Positions 34,493-42,418 of a DNA stretch of 55,953 bases are shown piece by piece. A program made the translations under genes and the position numbers. The stretch is from NCBI GenBank assembly GCA_017620615.1, contig JAGAUW010000017.1, forward strand, positions 1 through 55,953. The letters run 5' to 3'. Under the pieces are notes generated by a model that had not been told where the DNA came from, did not search any database, and saw nothing but the letters and a program-made list of their open reading frames with translations. The first letter of the stretch is position 1, and the number at the start of each line of letters is the position of its first letter. Source of the stretch: Clostridia bacterium (GTDB taxonomy: Bacteria > Bacillota > Clostridia > Monoglobales > Monoglobaceae).

Positions 34493-35671
34493 ATGAAAAA
34501 ATTTTTGATTTATCAGCAAGGGGGGAGCCTCAACCATGGCTGTGAGGCATTAGCAACAACAATATGCCGAGAGATAAAAAGAGTTTTTGAGAAGGCTGAT
34601 ATATCGATTTTATCCAACTCTCCACAAGAAGATACAGGCATTGAAAACATTAAGGTGTTCAAAGCTAATGGAATAAGAAAAAAAACCCTGAAATATGTCT
34701 TTTATCACATAGACAAAAGACTTCTCAACATAAAGTGGCTTCAAGATATAATTCTTGCAGATAAAGCCTGTATTGATGCGGCGAAAGAAAGTGTTTGTTG
34801 CATTGCCATTGGCGGAGACAATTATTGTTACAGCAAAGGGAAGATGTTTTGGGCGACCGACAGAATGCTTAAAAAGAAAGGGCACAAAATGATGCTTTGG
34901 GGAGCTTCTGTTGAACCAAAGGAACTTCCGGGCGAGCTTTCCAGACATCTAAAAACCTTTGACATCATAACCGCAAGGGAAAGCATAACCTATGATGCCC
35001 TTGTGAAAAACGGATTGGGTGACAAAGCGCATCTTGTTTCGGACCCGGCGTTCTTGCTTGAAACCGAGTTCCTTGATTTGCCCGAAAATTGGAAAGAGGG
35101 GAACATGGTGGGAATAAACATCAGCCCCCTGGCATTCAGGTATTCTAATGATAAAGGGGCGGTCTCAGAATCAGCATACAGACTTATAGACTATATTTTG
35201 GATAATACCGAAATGAATATTGCGCTTATCCCTCATGTGCGTAAAAAAGGTAATGACGATATGACTGCGCTGTTGCCTGTTTTTGAGAGATATAAGGATA
35301 CAAAGCGAGTTGTGTTGCTTGATGATATTTCGCTAAACTGTAAACAGCTTAAAGGGTATATTGCTCGTTGTCGGTTTTTTGTAGGGGCAAGGACACATTC
35401 CACCATAGCGGCGTATTCCAGCAGTGTTCCTACCATGGTACTTGGATACTCTGTTAAAGCAAGAGGAATTGCTAAAGATTTGTTTGGAACTGAAGAAAAT
35501 TTCGTGGTTCCGGTTCAGACCATTGAAAATCCACAGCAAGTGATTGATGCTGTCAAGTATGTCTTCGACAATGAGGACAATATAAAGAAGCTTTACGCAG
35601 AAAAATTGCCCGAATACATTGAAAAAGCAAAGAATTCTGCTAAGATTTTGAAGAATTTAATAGGAGACTAA
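34493..35671 (+). CDS. Polysaccharide pyruvyl transferase family protein
   Basis: The 392-residue product belongs to the CsaB/WcaK family, which transfers pyruvate from phosphoenolpyruvate to form a ketal on a glycan sugar. Landmarks are LIYQQGGSLNHGCEALATT, CIAIGGDNYCYSKGK, TARESITYDALVKNG, LVSDPAFLLE, and the C-terminal FFVGARTHSTIAAYSSSVP with the conserved His. AAGGAGGAAGG precedes the ATG at 34493; the ATG at 34451 in frame lies within the polymerase gene. Pyruvylation would give the polymer a negative charge; the target sugar is unknown. Confidence 0.88.
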   Translation: MKKFLIYQQGGSLNHGCEALATTICREIKRVFEKADISILSNSPQEDTGIENIKVFKANGIRKKTLKYVFYHIDKRLLNIKWLQDIILADKACIDAAKESVCCIAIGGDNYCYSKGKMFWATDRMLKKKGHKMMLWGASVEPKELPGELSRHLKTFDIITARESITYDALVKNGLGDKAHLVSDPAFLLETEFLDLPENWKEGNMVGINISPLAFRYSNDKGAVSESAYRLIDYILDNTEMNIALIPHVRKKGNDDMTALLPVFERYKDTKRVVLLDDISLNCKQLKGYIARCRFFVGARTHSTIAAYSSSVPTMVLGYSVKARGIAKDLFGTEENFVVPVQTIENPQQVIDAVKYVFDNEDNIKKLYAEKLPEYIEKAKNSAKILKNLIGD

Positions 35672-35674
35672 AAA

Positions 35675-37204
35675 ATGAAAATTAACCAGTTGAAAGCGGG
35701 AGCTATTTTGTCTTATGCTACGCAAGGGGTACATATCCTTACGGGCCTTTTGTATACCCCTGTTATGCTCAGATTGCTTGGACAGAGTGAATATGGTCTT
35801 TATCAGCTGGTTTATTCTGTTGTGGCGTATTTGAGCCTTTTGAGCCTTGGCTTTGGCTCAAGTTATGTCAGATTTTTTTCAAGGTATAAGGTTAAAGAGC
35901 AAAATCACGAAGTAGAAAAATTGAATGGTATGTTTATGACCATTTTTTCGGTGATAGCCGCAATATGCATCTTGTGTGGCGGAGTTATGATTAAAAATGC
36001 GGAAAGCATTTTTGGCGACGGTTTGACTGTGGACGAACTTCATAAAACACGAATTTTGTTGGCTATAATGATTGTTAATATGGCTGTAACCTTTATAAAC
36101 AGCGTGTTTTCAAGCATTATGACCGCCCACGAAAAATTCTTTTTTCAAAGGCTTGTAAAATTTCTCAGAGAACTGTTCAATCCGTTTTTAACGTTGCCCT
36201 TTCTTTTTATGGGGTATGGTTCGGTTGCTATGGTTGCTATAACGACAATTCTTAGTGTTTCGGGACTTGTTGCGGATGGATTTTTCTGCATCAAAAAGCT
36301 TAAGGTGAGGTTTCGGTTTTCTGCCTTTGACTTTTCTTTGTTCAAGGAGATGTGGAGGTTCACCTTTTTCATTTTTTTGGGAATGATAGTTGACCAGCTT
36401 AACTGGAGTGTTGACAAGTTTTTGCTTGGAAGAATGATAGGAACTTCTGCGGTTGCTGTATATGGAGTTGCGGCTCAGCTTAATACGTTGTACATTACCC
36501 TGTCGTCAGCGGTTTCGGCTGTGTTTATTCCCCGCGTCAATTTTATTGTAGCAAAAAATGTAGACAACAGCCTTTTGACAGACCTTTTTATAAGAGTGGG
36601 AAGAATACAGTTCTTGGTCCTTGGGCTTGTTGTTACAGGCTATATAGTTTTTGGTAAAGAATTTATTGCATTGTGGGCAGGAAAAGGGTACAGTGAAGCT
36701 TATTTGATAGGTTTGCTTCTTATGATTCCGGCCACGGTACCTCTTGTTCAAAATCTTGGAATTGAAATACAAAGGGCGAAAAATATGCACAAAGCAAGAG
36801 CGGTAGTTTATTTGCTTGTTGCAATAGGGAATGTTTTTGTAAGCATTCCCTGTATAAAGAAATGGGGAACAAGCGGTGCTGCTGTTGGTACGGCTATTTC
36901 CTTGACAATAGGAAATATTCTGTTTATGAACTGGTATTATCATAAAAAAATGAGGATTGATGTGTTTTTGTTCTGGAAAAGGCTTATGGGACTCTTGGGG
37001 ATTAGTGCCATTTGCGTGGGGTTGGGCAAATTTGCAAAGATGTTTTTCCTTATACCCGAAAGTTTGGGTAGCTTGATAGTCGTTATTCTTTTTTATTGTG
37101 TAATATATGCAGGGCTAATATGGTTGTTTGGAATGAATATTAGTGAGAAAAATCTTTTGCTCAAGCCTCTTGAAAAAGTGAGGAATAAATTATGCAAAGA
37201 ATAG
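35675..37204 (+). CDS. Wzx-type lipid-linked oligosaccharide flippase
   Basis: The 509-residue product has about 14 hydrophobic segments and the polysaccharide-export layout of the MOP superfamily: KAGAILSYATQGVHILTGL, PVMLRLLGQSEYGLYQLVYS, and later VDQLNWSVDKFLLGRMIG. It would move the undecaprenyl-linked repeat unit across the membrane for polymerisation. ATAGGAGAC precedes the ATG, three bases after the previous stop. The next gene starts inside its last 13 bases. Confidence 0.9.
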   Translation: MKINQLKAGAILSYATQGVHILTGLLYTPVMLRLLGQSEYGLYQLVYSVVAYLSLLSLGFGSSYVRFFSRYKVKEQNHEVEKLNGMFMTIFSVIAAICILCGGVMIKNAESIFGDGLTVDELHKTRILLAIMIVNMAVTFINSVFSSIMTAHEKFFFQRLVKFLRELFNPFLTLPFLFMGYGSVAMVAITTILSVSGLVADGFFCIKKLKVRFRFSAFDFSLFKEMWRFTFFIFLGMIVDQLNWSVDKFLLGRMIGTSAVAVYGVAAQLNTLYITLSSAVSAVFIPRVNFIVAKNVDNSLLTDLFIRVGRIQFLVLGLVVTGYIVFGKEFIALWAGKGYSEAYLIGLLLMIPATVPLVQNLGIEIQRAKNMHKARAVVYLLVAIGNVFVSIPCIKKWGTSGAAVGTAISLTIGNILFMNWYYHKKMRIDVFLFWKRLMGLLGISAICVGLGKFAKMFFLIPESLGSLIVVILFYCVIYAGLIWLFGMNISEKNLLLKPLEKVRNKLCKE

Positions 37205-38343
37205 TTGATTTTGAAAATTGTTCGGGCTGTCATGCCTGTTTTAACGTTTGTCCAAAGAGCTGTATATCCATGAAACCGGATGGTGAGGGCTTTTTGTATC
37301 CTGAAATAGATAACGAAAAGTGTATAGATTGTGGTATGTGTCAAAAAGTTTGCCCGGTGCTCACAGAATATAAAGGAAAATCCAAGGGCAGTGCTTATGC
37401 CTGCATAAACAAAGATGATGAAACAAGGAAAAACAGTTCATCAGGTGGAATGTTCAGCTTGATTGCAGAGCATATACTGAGTCAGGGGGGCATTGTTTTT
37501 GGCGCAGCGTTTGATGAGGATTTAAGTGTTTGTCACGTTGAGATAAATTGCACCGATGATTTGCATAAGCTCCGCGGTTCAAAATATTTGCAAAGCAGAA
37601 TTGGCAACACATATAAAAAGGTCAAGGTGCATCTTGAACTTGGGAAAACGGTCTTGTTTTCGGGAACACCTTGTCAGATAAGCGGACTGATAACATTTTT
37701 GGGAAAAGATTACGAAAATCTTCTTTTGCAGGATATAATATGCCATGGTGTTCCATCTCCGTTTGTCTGGCGTGAATACCTGAAATTTAGGGGAAATCAG
37801 ACTGGAGGGAAAGCAGAAAAAGCATCATTCAGAGATAAAAGTTATGGATGGAAAAGGTATTTTGTGAAACTTGACTTTGCTGGCGGGAGGAAATATATGA
37901 AGCCTTTTGATAAAGACTTGTTTATGAGGGCATTTCTTAACAATCTTTGTCTCAGGCCTTCGTGTTATGCTTGCCATTCAAAATCGGTTGAAAGGCAAAG
38001 TGACATAACCCTTGCGGATTTCTGGGGGATAGAAAATATATGCCCTGAGCTTTTTGACAACAAGGGAACGTCTTTGATGCTTGTGAACTCACCAAATGGG
38101 CAAGCTCTTTTTGATGCAGTTAAGGAAAAAATGGAATACAGAGAGGTAGATTTTGACAAAGCGATAAAAAACAACTCTTCCATATCTGTGTCGGCAAAGT
38201 TGCCTCCCAAAAGGGACGAATTTATGAGTTTGATAAAAAATAAGTCCTTTGATAAAGCGGTGAAGAAATGTGTTTTTCGGAAGAAATTCAGCCGGGCGGT
38301 GAGGTTGACGAAAAGAATTGTAAAAAAGGTGACAGGAAAATGA
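37192..38343 (+). CDS. FrhB-like iron-sulfur protein of polysaccharide cluster
   Basis: The 383-residue product begins with two 4Fe-4S ferredoxin motifs, C10/C13/C16/C20 and C44/C47/C50/C54, followed by the F420-hydrogenase beta-subunit-like domains (SSGGMFSLIAEHILSQGG, FSGTPCQISGL, QDIICHGVPSP, and ITLADFWGIENI). Proteins of this sort recur in exopolysaccharide clusters next to pyruvyl transferases, but the reaction is not known; some flavin or deazaflavin redox chemistry on a sugar is likely. F420 itself is not expected in most Clostridia. AGTGAGGA precedes the ATG, which overlaps wzx by 13 bases; it overlaps the next gene by four. Confidence 0.85.
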   Translation: MQRIVDFENCSGCHACFNVCPKSCISMKPDGEGFLYPEIDNEKCIDCGMCQKVCPVLTEYKGKSKGSAYACINKDDETRKNSSSGGMFSLIAEHILSQGGIVFGAAFDEDLSVCHVEINCTDDLHKLRGSKYLQSRIGNTYKKVKVHLELGKTVLFSGTPCQISGLITFLGKDYENLLLQDIICHGVPSPFVWREYLKFRGNQTGGKAEKASFRDKSYGWKRYFVKLDFAGGRKYMKPFDKDLFMRAFLNNLCLRPSCYACHSKSVERQSDITLADFWGIENICPELFDNKGTSLMLVNSPNGQALFDAVKEKMEYREVDFDKAIKNNSSISVSAKLPPKRDEFMSLIKNKSFDKAVKKCVFRKKFSRAVRLTKRIVKKVTGK

Positions 38344-39509
38344 AAAAAACATATGCGCAACAGATATTGGATATAATAAGAGCCGTGATAAACAACGATA
38401 CTTTTTCGGTGGATGAGGTTGATTTCAATGCCCTCTATGTCCTTTCAAAAGCCCACGGGCTTTCGGGGTTTGTTGCTTGTTGCCCTGAAATAATGGCGAA
38501 GATGCCTAAAGAACTTCAGAATAGGTTTCGTTATGAGTTCAACATCAGCGTCGCAAAGGAAACAGCACAGGAGCTCATCATCTCAAAGTTTCTTGACAAA
38601 ATGGAAGAAAAAGGGCTTCGGTGTCTTCCGCTTAAAGGCTTTTATATAAAGAAAAAGTATCCAATCCCTGCCCTTCGGCAGATGACGGATACGGATATAT
38701 TGATAGATGCGGACAAAATTCAGGAGATAATTCCTATAATGGAATCTTTGGGGCTGAAATATGACCACGATACACTACATGAGGTTATATTCAAAAACAG
38801 TCAGCTTGTGGTAGAGCTTCACAAAGAGCTTATCCCTTCAAATCTAGGAAAACTTTATGAATATTATAAAGATGGTTGGAGCAGGGCGGTGCTTTGCACG
38901 GGCAAAAATTTTGTGTATAAAATGTCCCCTGAGGATACGTATATATTTGCGGTAAATCACATTGCCAAGCACTATTTGCATGGCGGAATCGGAATAAAGC
39001 ATGTGGCGGATATTTTTGTTATGTCCAAAGAAAAAATGGACGAGGATTATATAAACGCTGAGCTTTCAAAACTTGAAACCAGGGATTTTCATAAAAATCT
39101 TAAAAATGTTGCAGATATGTGGTTTTCAATGGATAGAAAGGCTGAATATGACAACAAAACCTTAGAGATGGCAAGGTTTATACTTGAAAGCGGTTCCTTT
39201 GGCAATGCGGAAAATCTTATTGCTGCCGAAATTGTTAAAAAGAATGTGGAAACGGTTACAATGTGGACGAAGCTAAAAGGGATATTGAGAAGAATTTTCC
39301 CTGCTGTCAAGACGATGAAACTGCTTTATCCGGCGGTCAGAAAATGTACAGTTTTGTATCCCTTATATACCATAATAAGAATTTTTGACATATTATTCAA
39401 CAGAAAAAGGGAAATAAAAAGCGTTCTCACAAGAATAAATGCCAGTCAGGAAAAGGTTGATTCTTTTGCTGAGCATTGTAGCAGGATGGGACTTCCCAAA
39501 GACCTTTAG
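38340..39509 (+). CDS. Nucleotidyltransferase-fold protein of polysaccharide cluster
   Basis: The 389-residue product resembles the uncharacterised nucleotidyltransferase family often found in capsule clusters. The key stretch is CLPLKGFYIKKKYPIPALRQ followed by MTDTDILIDADKI, with the LKG loop and the D-x-D metal site, then VVELHKEL and FAVNHIAKHYLHGGIGIKHV. It could attach a nucleotide or phosphate group to a sugar or protein; no substrate is known to me. The ATGA overlap with the FrhB-like gene and AGG nearby support the start at 38340. It ends the cluster before a terminator. Confidence 0.78.
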   Translation: MKKTYAQQILDIIRAVINNDTFSVDEVDFNALYVLSKAHGLSGFVACCPEIMAKMPKELQNRFRYEFNISVAKETAQELIISKFLDKMEEKGLRCLPLKGFYIKKKYPIPALRQMTDTDILIDADKIQEIIPIMESLGLKYDHDTLHEVIFKNSQLVVELHKELIPSNLGKLYEYYKDGWSRAVLCTGKNFVYKMSPEDTYIFAVNHIAKHYLHGGIGIKHVADIFVMSKEKMDEDYINAELSKLETRDFHKNLKNVADMWFSMDRKAEYDNKTLEMARFILESGSFGNAENLIAAEIVKKNVETVTMWTKLKGILRRIFPAVKTMKLLYPAVRKCTVLYPLYTIIRIFDILFNRKREIKSVLTRINASQEKVDSFAEHCSRMGLPKDL

Positions 39510-39519
39510 GGAAAAGAAA

Positions 39520-39544
39520 AACGGGGCTTTTAAAAAGCCCCGTT
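39520..39544. terminator. Bidirectional terminator ending the polysaccharide cluster
   Basis: AACGGGGCTTTT (39520-39531) and AAAAAGCCCCGTT (39532-39544) form a palindrome between converging genes; T runs on both strands arise from the palindrome itself. Confidence 0.8.
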
Positions 39545-39555
39545 GAGTTTTGTCG

Positions 39556-40038
39556 TTATTTGAAAATGTGTTTCTCGAAACGGCAAAGCGCTGTAATAAA
39601 AAGCCCACCAAGGATGCAGCAGGAGATAATTTCACCAAGCCCTACAGTCATGACAAAATACCAATAAGACCCCGTTATACCATAACCACAGACCAAAATG
39701 AAGGGAACGATAGTGGCATTGGCAAGAACGGGGGGGAGTGTTGCAAGCATACGGTGTTTTTTCAAAATACGTGTAAAGATTGCGCCCAAAAGGGTTGCAA
39801 GACTGCCAAAAACCACGTCAATGATAATGCTGCCGCTGATGAGATTGGCGAGGATGCAGCCCACAAAAAGTCCTGGGATTGCAGCAGGCGTGAAAATCGG
39901 AAGAATGGTAAGCACCTCTGAAAATCTCACTTGAATTACCCCGCTGGAAAGACCAAGTGCGCTTGACACAAGGGTAAGCACTACATAAATTGCGGCAATT
40001 ACCGCGGCTTGAATAATAAATTTTGTTTTGCTTTTCAT
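39556..40038 (-). CDS. queT: QueT-type transporter (ECF S component)
   Basis: The 160-residue product has five to six membrane segments and the features of the QueT family: IIQAAVIAAIYVVLTL, GVIQVRFSEVLTILPIF, AIPGLFVGCILANLIS and IIDVVFGSLATLLGAIF. These are substrate-binding subunits of energy-coupling-factor importers, thought to take up a queuosine precursor. An apparent preQ1-I riboswitch immediately before the gene agrees with this. GGAGG at 40046-40050, inside the riboswitch tail, precedes the ATG. The ECF ATPase and T subunits are not in the window and would be shared. Confidence 0.88.
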   Translation of the reverse strand: MKSKTKFIIQAAVIAAIYVVLTLVSSALGLSSGVIQVRFSEVLTILPIFTPAAIPGLFVGCILANLISGSIIIDVVFGSLATLLGAIFTRILKKHRMLATLPPVLANATIVPFILVCGYGITGSYWYFVMTVGLGEIISCCILGGLFITALCRFEKHIFK

Positions 40039-40045
40039 AAAAAAG

Positions 40046-40088
40046 CCTCCTTAGTTTTGATTTGAGTGAGGATGGTTTCGAACTCACT
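40046..40088 (-). promoter_or_regulatory. preQ1-I riboswitch controlling queT
   Basis: On the minus strand AGUGAG pairs with CUCACU (P1) around UUCGAAACCAUC, followed by the A-rich tail CAAAUCAAAACUAAGGAGG. P1 hairpin, an 11-base loop opening UUC, an unpaired C just before the 3' strand of P1, and the tail AAAACUAAGG all match the preQ1 class I pattern. The last bases are the ribosome binding site, so ligand-driven pseudoknot formation would hide it and block translation. The loop sequence differs from the textbook Bacillus example, so this is a call from pattern, not from a covariance search. Confidence 0.8.
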
Positions 40089-40096
40089 TTTAATTT

Positions 40097-40121
40097 AAAT
40101 CCCACTGTTTTTGTGGGGTTT
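40097..40121 (-). terminator. Hairpin after the dehydrogenase gene, probable terminator
   Basis: On the minus strand AAACCCCAC and GTGGGATTT form a nine-pair stem with one G-U pair and a seven-base loop, followed by AAATTAAA. The U tract is short, so queT may still be reached by read-through; no separate queT promoter was recognised. Confidence 0.5.
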
Positions 40122-40127
40122 ATTTTG

Positions 40128-40877
40128 CTATTTTTTGCAGCTTTGAAGCAGATATGAAATTTTAAGCAGCAGCTTTGTTGGGACAAACCGCTGCAGAACA
40201 ATGCCCAGCTTTATCATAAGACCGGGGGCAATAATAAGCCTATCTTTAAACATCTTTTTTATGGCATAGTCTGCAACGAAGCGGCTGGAATGTCCATTTA
40301 TAATGAATGAAACTCCCGCACGGTTGTTGAATTCTGTATCAACAGGACCTGGACACAAAACGCTGATGTGAACACGGCTCCCTTTTCGGCGCAGTTCTTC
40401 GTAAAGGGCTGTGCTGAATTTCACAACATATCCTTTTGTGGCATAATATGTGGACATCAGCGGCCCTGAGAGAAAGCCTGCGATGGATGCTACATTCATA
40501 ATGTGACCGCTGTTTCTTTTTTCAAATTTTTCAAGGAAAAGTTTTGTCAGAATGTGAACGGCTTTTATGTTAAGGTCAATCATATTCAGCTCGGTTTCAA
40601 GAGGAATGCTGCTTGCTTCGCCATACATTCCAAACCCTGCATTGTTGATGAGGATGTCAATGTCTTCGTCCTTTGTCATATCAAAAAGGGTATAACAGTT
40701 TTCGAGAGAAGACAGGTCAAGGCTTATCACTTTCGGCTCTCCGCCAAGCTCGGTTTTGAGTTCCTCCAAAAGCTTTGCATTTCTGGCAACCAGAATAAGC
40801 TCAGATCCCATATTGTGAAGAACCCGTGCCATATCACGACCAATACCTGTGCTAGCACCTGTTATCAATGCTTTCAT
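40128..40877 (-). CDS. Short-chain dehydrogenase/reductase
   Basis: The 249-residue product is a classical SDR: cofactor loop TGASTGIGRDMARVL, LDLSS, INNAGFGMYG, catalytic Ser in NVASIAG and the Tyr-x3-Lys motif in STYYATKGYVVKF, then CPGPVDTEFNNRAG. An Arg after strand two (VARNAKLLEEL) points to NADPH. A hydrophobic C-terminal stretch resembles membrane-associated SDRs that act on lipids. AAGGGTGGA precedes the ATG. The substrate is unknown. Confidence 0.88.
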   Translation of the reverse strand: MKALITGASTGIGRDMARVLHNMGSELILVARNAKLLEELKTELGGEPKVISLDLSSLENCYTLFDMTKDEDIDILINNAGFGMYGEASSIPLETELNMIDLNIKAVHILTKLFLEKFEKRNSGHIMNVASIAGFLSGPLMSTYYATKGYVVKFSTALYEELRRKGSRVHISVLCPGPVDTEFNNRAGVSFIINGHSSRFVADYAIKKMFKDRLIIAPGLMIKLGIVLQRFVPTKLLLKISYLLQSCKK

Positions 40878-40907
40878 ATAAATCCACCCTTTTTAAAACT
40901 TTCCAAA

Positions 40908-40937
40908 AGTATAACACACAAAAAGCAGATATGTCAA
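40908..40937 (-). promoter_or_regulatory. Sigma-A promoter of the short-chain dehydrogenase gene
   Basis: On the minus strand TTGACA (40937-40932), 18 bases, TATACT (40913-40908), about 30 bases before the start codon. Confidence 0.75.
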
Positions 40938-40946
40938 ACTATTTAC

Positions 40947-40975
40947 TTGCAAAAAATGGGTATATGTAATATAAT
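40947..40975 (+). promoter_or_regulatory. Sigma-A promoter of the phosphofructokinase gene
   Basis: TTGCAA at 40947-40952, 17 bases, TATAAT at 40970-40975. Its -35 box is only nine bases from the -35 box of the divergent dehydrogenase promoter, so the two may compete. Confidence 0.8.
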
Positions 40976-41009
40976 AAGGTTGAAAAACAGAAAGAGGAGA
41001 GTGCATAAA

Positions 41010-42239
41010 ATGAAGAATTTGCTGGTTATTCAGTCCGGAGGCCCTACTGCGGTAATCAATTCGTCACTAGCCGGGGTTATAAAGGGCGGATTTGAACGTT
41101 CAGATAAAACAGGAAAAGTCTTTGGCGGACTTTTCGGCATTGAGGGCGTTGAACAGGAAAAAATCGTTTCCCTTGAAAAATTTAAAGAGGATGGCCTTTT
41201 AGACCTTTTGAAGCAAACTCCATCTTCATATCTTGGCTCATGCCGCAAAAAACTCCCTGATCCACAGGAAGACAAAGCGTTCTTTGAAAATATTTTCGGA
41301 ATACTCAAGAAATACGATATAGGATATTTCTTTTGCATAGGCGGAAACGACTCTATGGACACCGTGAACAAAATGAGCCGTTATGCAAAGGAAGTGGGCT
41401 CTGATGTGGTGGTTGTGGGCGTTCCAAAAACCATTGACAACGACCTGAACCTTACTGACCACACCCCCGGTTTTGGCTCGGCGGCGAAATTTATTTTGAA
41501 TTCAATGCGACAGCTGAAAAAAGATACCGAGGTTTATCAGGTGCCGTCGGTGGTTATCCTAGAAGCAATGGGCAGAAACGCCGGCTGGCTTGCGGCATCT
41601 GCAGCGCTTGCAAATGACAGTACTATGAACGCTTGCGATGTGGTTTGTCTTCCTGAGGTAGCATTTGACGTCGATGCTTTTCTTGGAAAAGTGGACAACG
41701 TTGCAAAAAAGCAGGGCTCGGTTATGGTTTGTGTTTCCGAGGGTATTCGTGATAAAGACGGAAAATACATAATGGAAAACGAGGGCATACTCAAAAGAAA
41801 AAATGACAAGTTCGGTCACGCGGCTCTGGGTGGAGTAGGCCAGACACTTCGCGATATGGTGGCAAGGAATCTTGGACTCAAAGCACGGTCAATCGAACTC
41901 AGCACTCTTCAAAGATGCTGGTCAAGCGGTGCCTCACTTTGCGATGTGACAGAGGCGTATGGGGCAGGAAGAATGGCTGTGGAATATGCCTGTCAAGGTC
42001 TTGGCGGCGTTGTCCCCGGATTCAAACGACTTTCTGATGAACCATACAAAATGGAAATCGTACCTTATGACGTGACGGAAATTGCGAATGTTGAAAAGAA
42101 AATCCCAAGCAGTATGATATCAAGCGATGGATTTGGCGTGACAGAAGAATTTATCAAATATGCAAAACCTCTCGCCTGTGGCGAGCCTGAACTTAAATAT
42201 AGAGACGGGCAAATTCAGTTTGCACCAAAGGTTTGGTAA
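41010..42239 (+). CDS. pfp: Diphosphate-dependent 6-phosphofructokinase
   Basis: The enzyme phosphorylates fructose 6-phosphate reversibly with pyrophosphate. The 409-residue product has the phosphofructokinase core: VIQSGGPTAVINSSLAGVI, CIGGNDSMDTV (G111-G112-N113-D114) and PKTIDNDL with K140, then FGSAAKFILNSMRQL and EAMGRNAGWLAA. A lysine in PKTIDND, where ATP enzymes have glycine, marks the pyrophosphate type. The start at 41010 follows AAGAGGAGAG. An open frame runs far upstream to 40503, but that part is the antisense of the dehydrogenase gene. With aldolase and phosphoglucomutase it covers upper glycolysis in this window. Confidence 0.92.
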   Translation: MKNLLVIQSGGPTAVINSSLAGVIKGGFERSDKTGKVFGGLFGIEGVEQEKIVSLEKFKEDGLLDLLKQTPSSYLGSCRKKLPDPQEDKAFFENIFGILKKYDIGYFFCIGGNDSMDTVNKMSRYAKEVGSDVVVVGVPKTIDNDLNLTDHTPGFGSAAKFILNSMRQLKKDTEVYQVPSVVILEAMGRNAGWLAASAALANDSTMNACDVVCLPEVAFDVDAFLGKVDNVAKKQGSVMVCVSEGIRDKDGKYIMENEGILKRKNDKFGHAALGGVGQTLRDMVARNLGLKARSIELSTLQRCWSSGASLCDVTEAYGAGRMAVEYACQGLGGVVPGFKRLSDEPYKMEIVPYDVTEIANVEKKIPSSMISSDGFGVTEEFIKYAKPLACGEPELKYRDGQIQFAPKVW

Positions 42240-42253
42240 ACTTGTTGATTGTG

Positions 42254-42287
42254 AGCAGAAAACGCAAAGCGTTTTCTGCTTTTTTTG
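42254..42287 (+). terminator. Intrinsic terminator of the phosphofructokinase gene
   Basis: AGCAGAAAACG (42254-42264), loop CAAAG, CGTTTTCTGCT (42270-42280), then seven T residues. Confidence 0.92.
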
Positions 42288-42321
42288 TCATTTTTTCGGG
42301 GAAAGTTTTTTGCGAAAACTA

Positions 42322-42350
42322 TTGACAATAAGAGGTTTTGGTGGTATTAT
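42322..42350 (+). promoter_or_regulatory. Sigma-A promoter of the hrcA operon
   Basis: TTGACA at 42322-42327, 17 bases, TATTAT at 42345-42350, nine bases upstream of the CIRCE operator. Confidence 0.88.
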
Positions 42351-42358
42351 AAAGAAAA

Positions 42359-42385
42359 TTAGCACTCTTTCTCTTTGAGTGCTAA
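42359..42385 (+). promoter_or_regulatory. CIRCE operator bound by HrcA
   Basis: TTAGCACTC, nine bases, GAGTGCTAA: a perfect copy of the CIRCE inverted repeat. It covers the likely transcription start, so HrcA would block the operon promoter in the absence of heat stress. Confidence 0.97.
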
Positions 42386-42418
42386 CAAACGAAAAGCCAC
42401 TTGAAAGAGGTGAGGCAA

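Noticed and set aside
40503..41009. Long in-frame extension upstream of the phosphofructokinase gene
   Set aside because: The extension is the antisense of the short-chain dehydrogenase gene; the ATG at 41010 has a good ribosome binding site, and the promoter at 40947-40975 lies just upstream.
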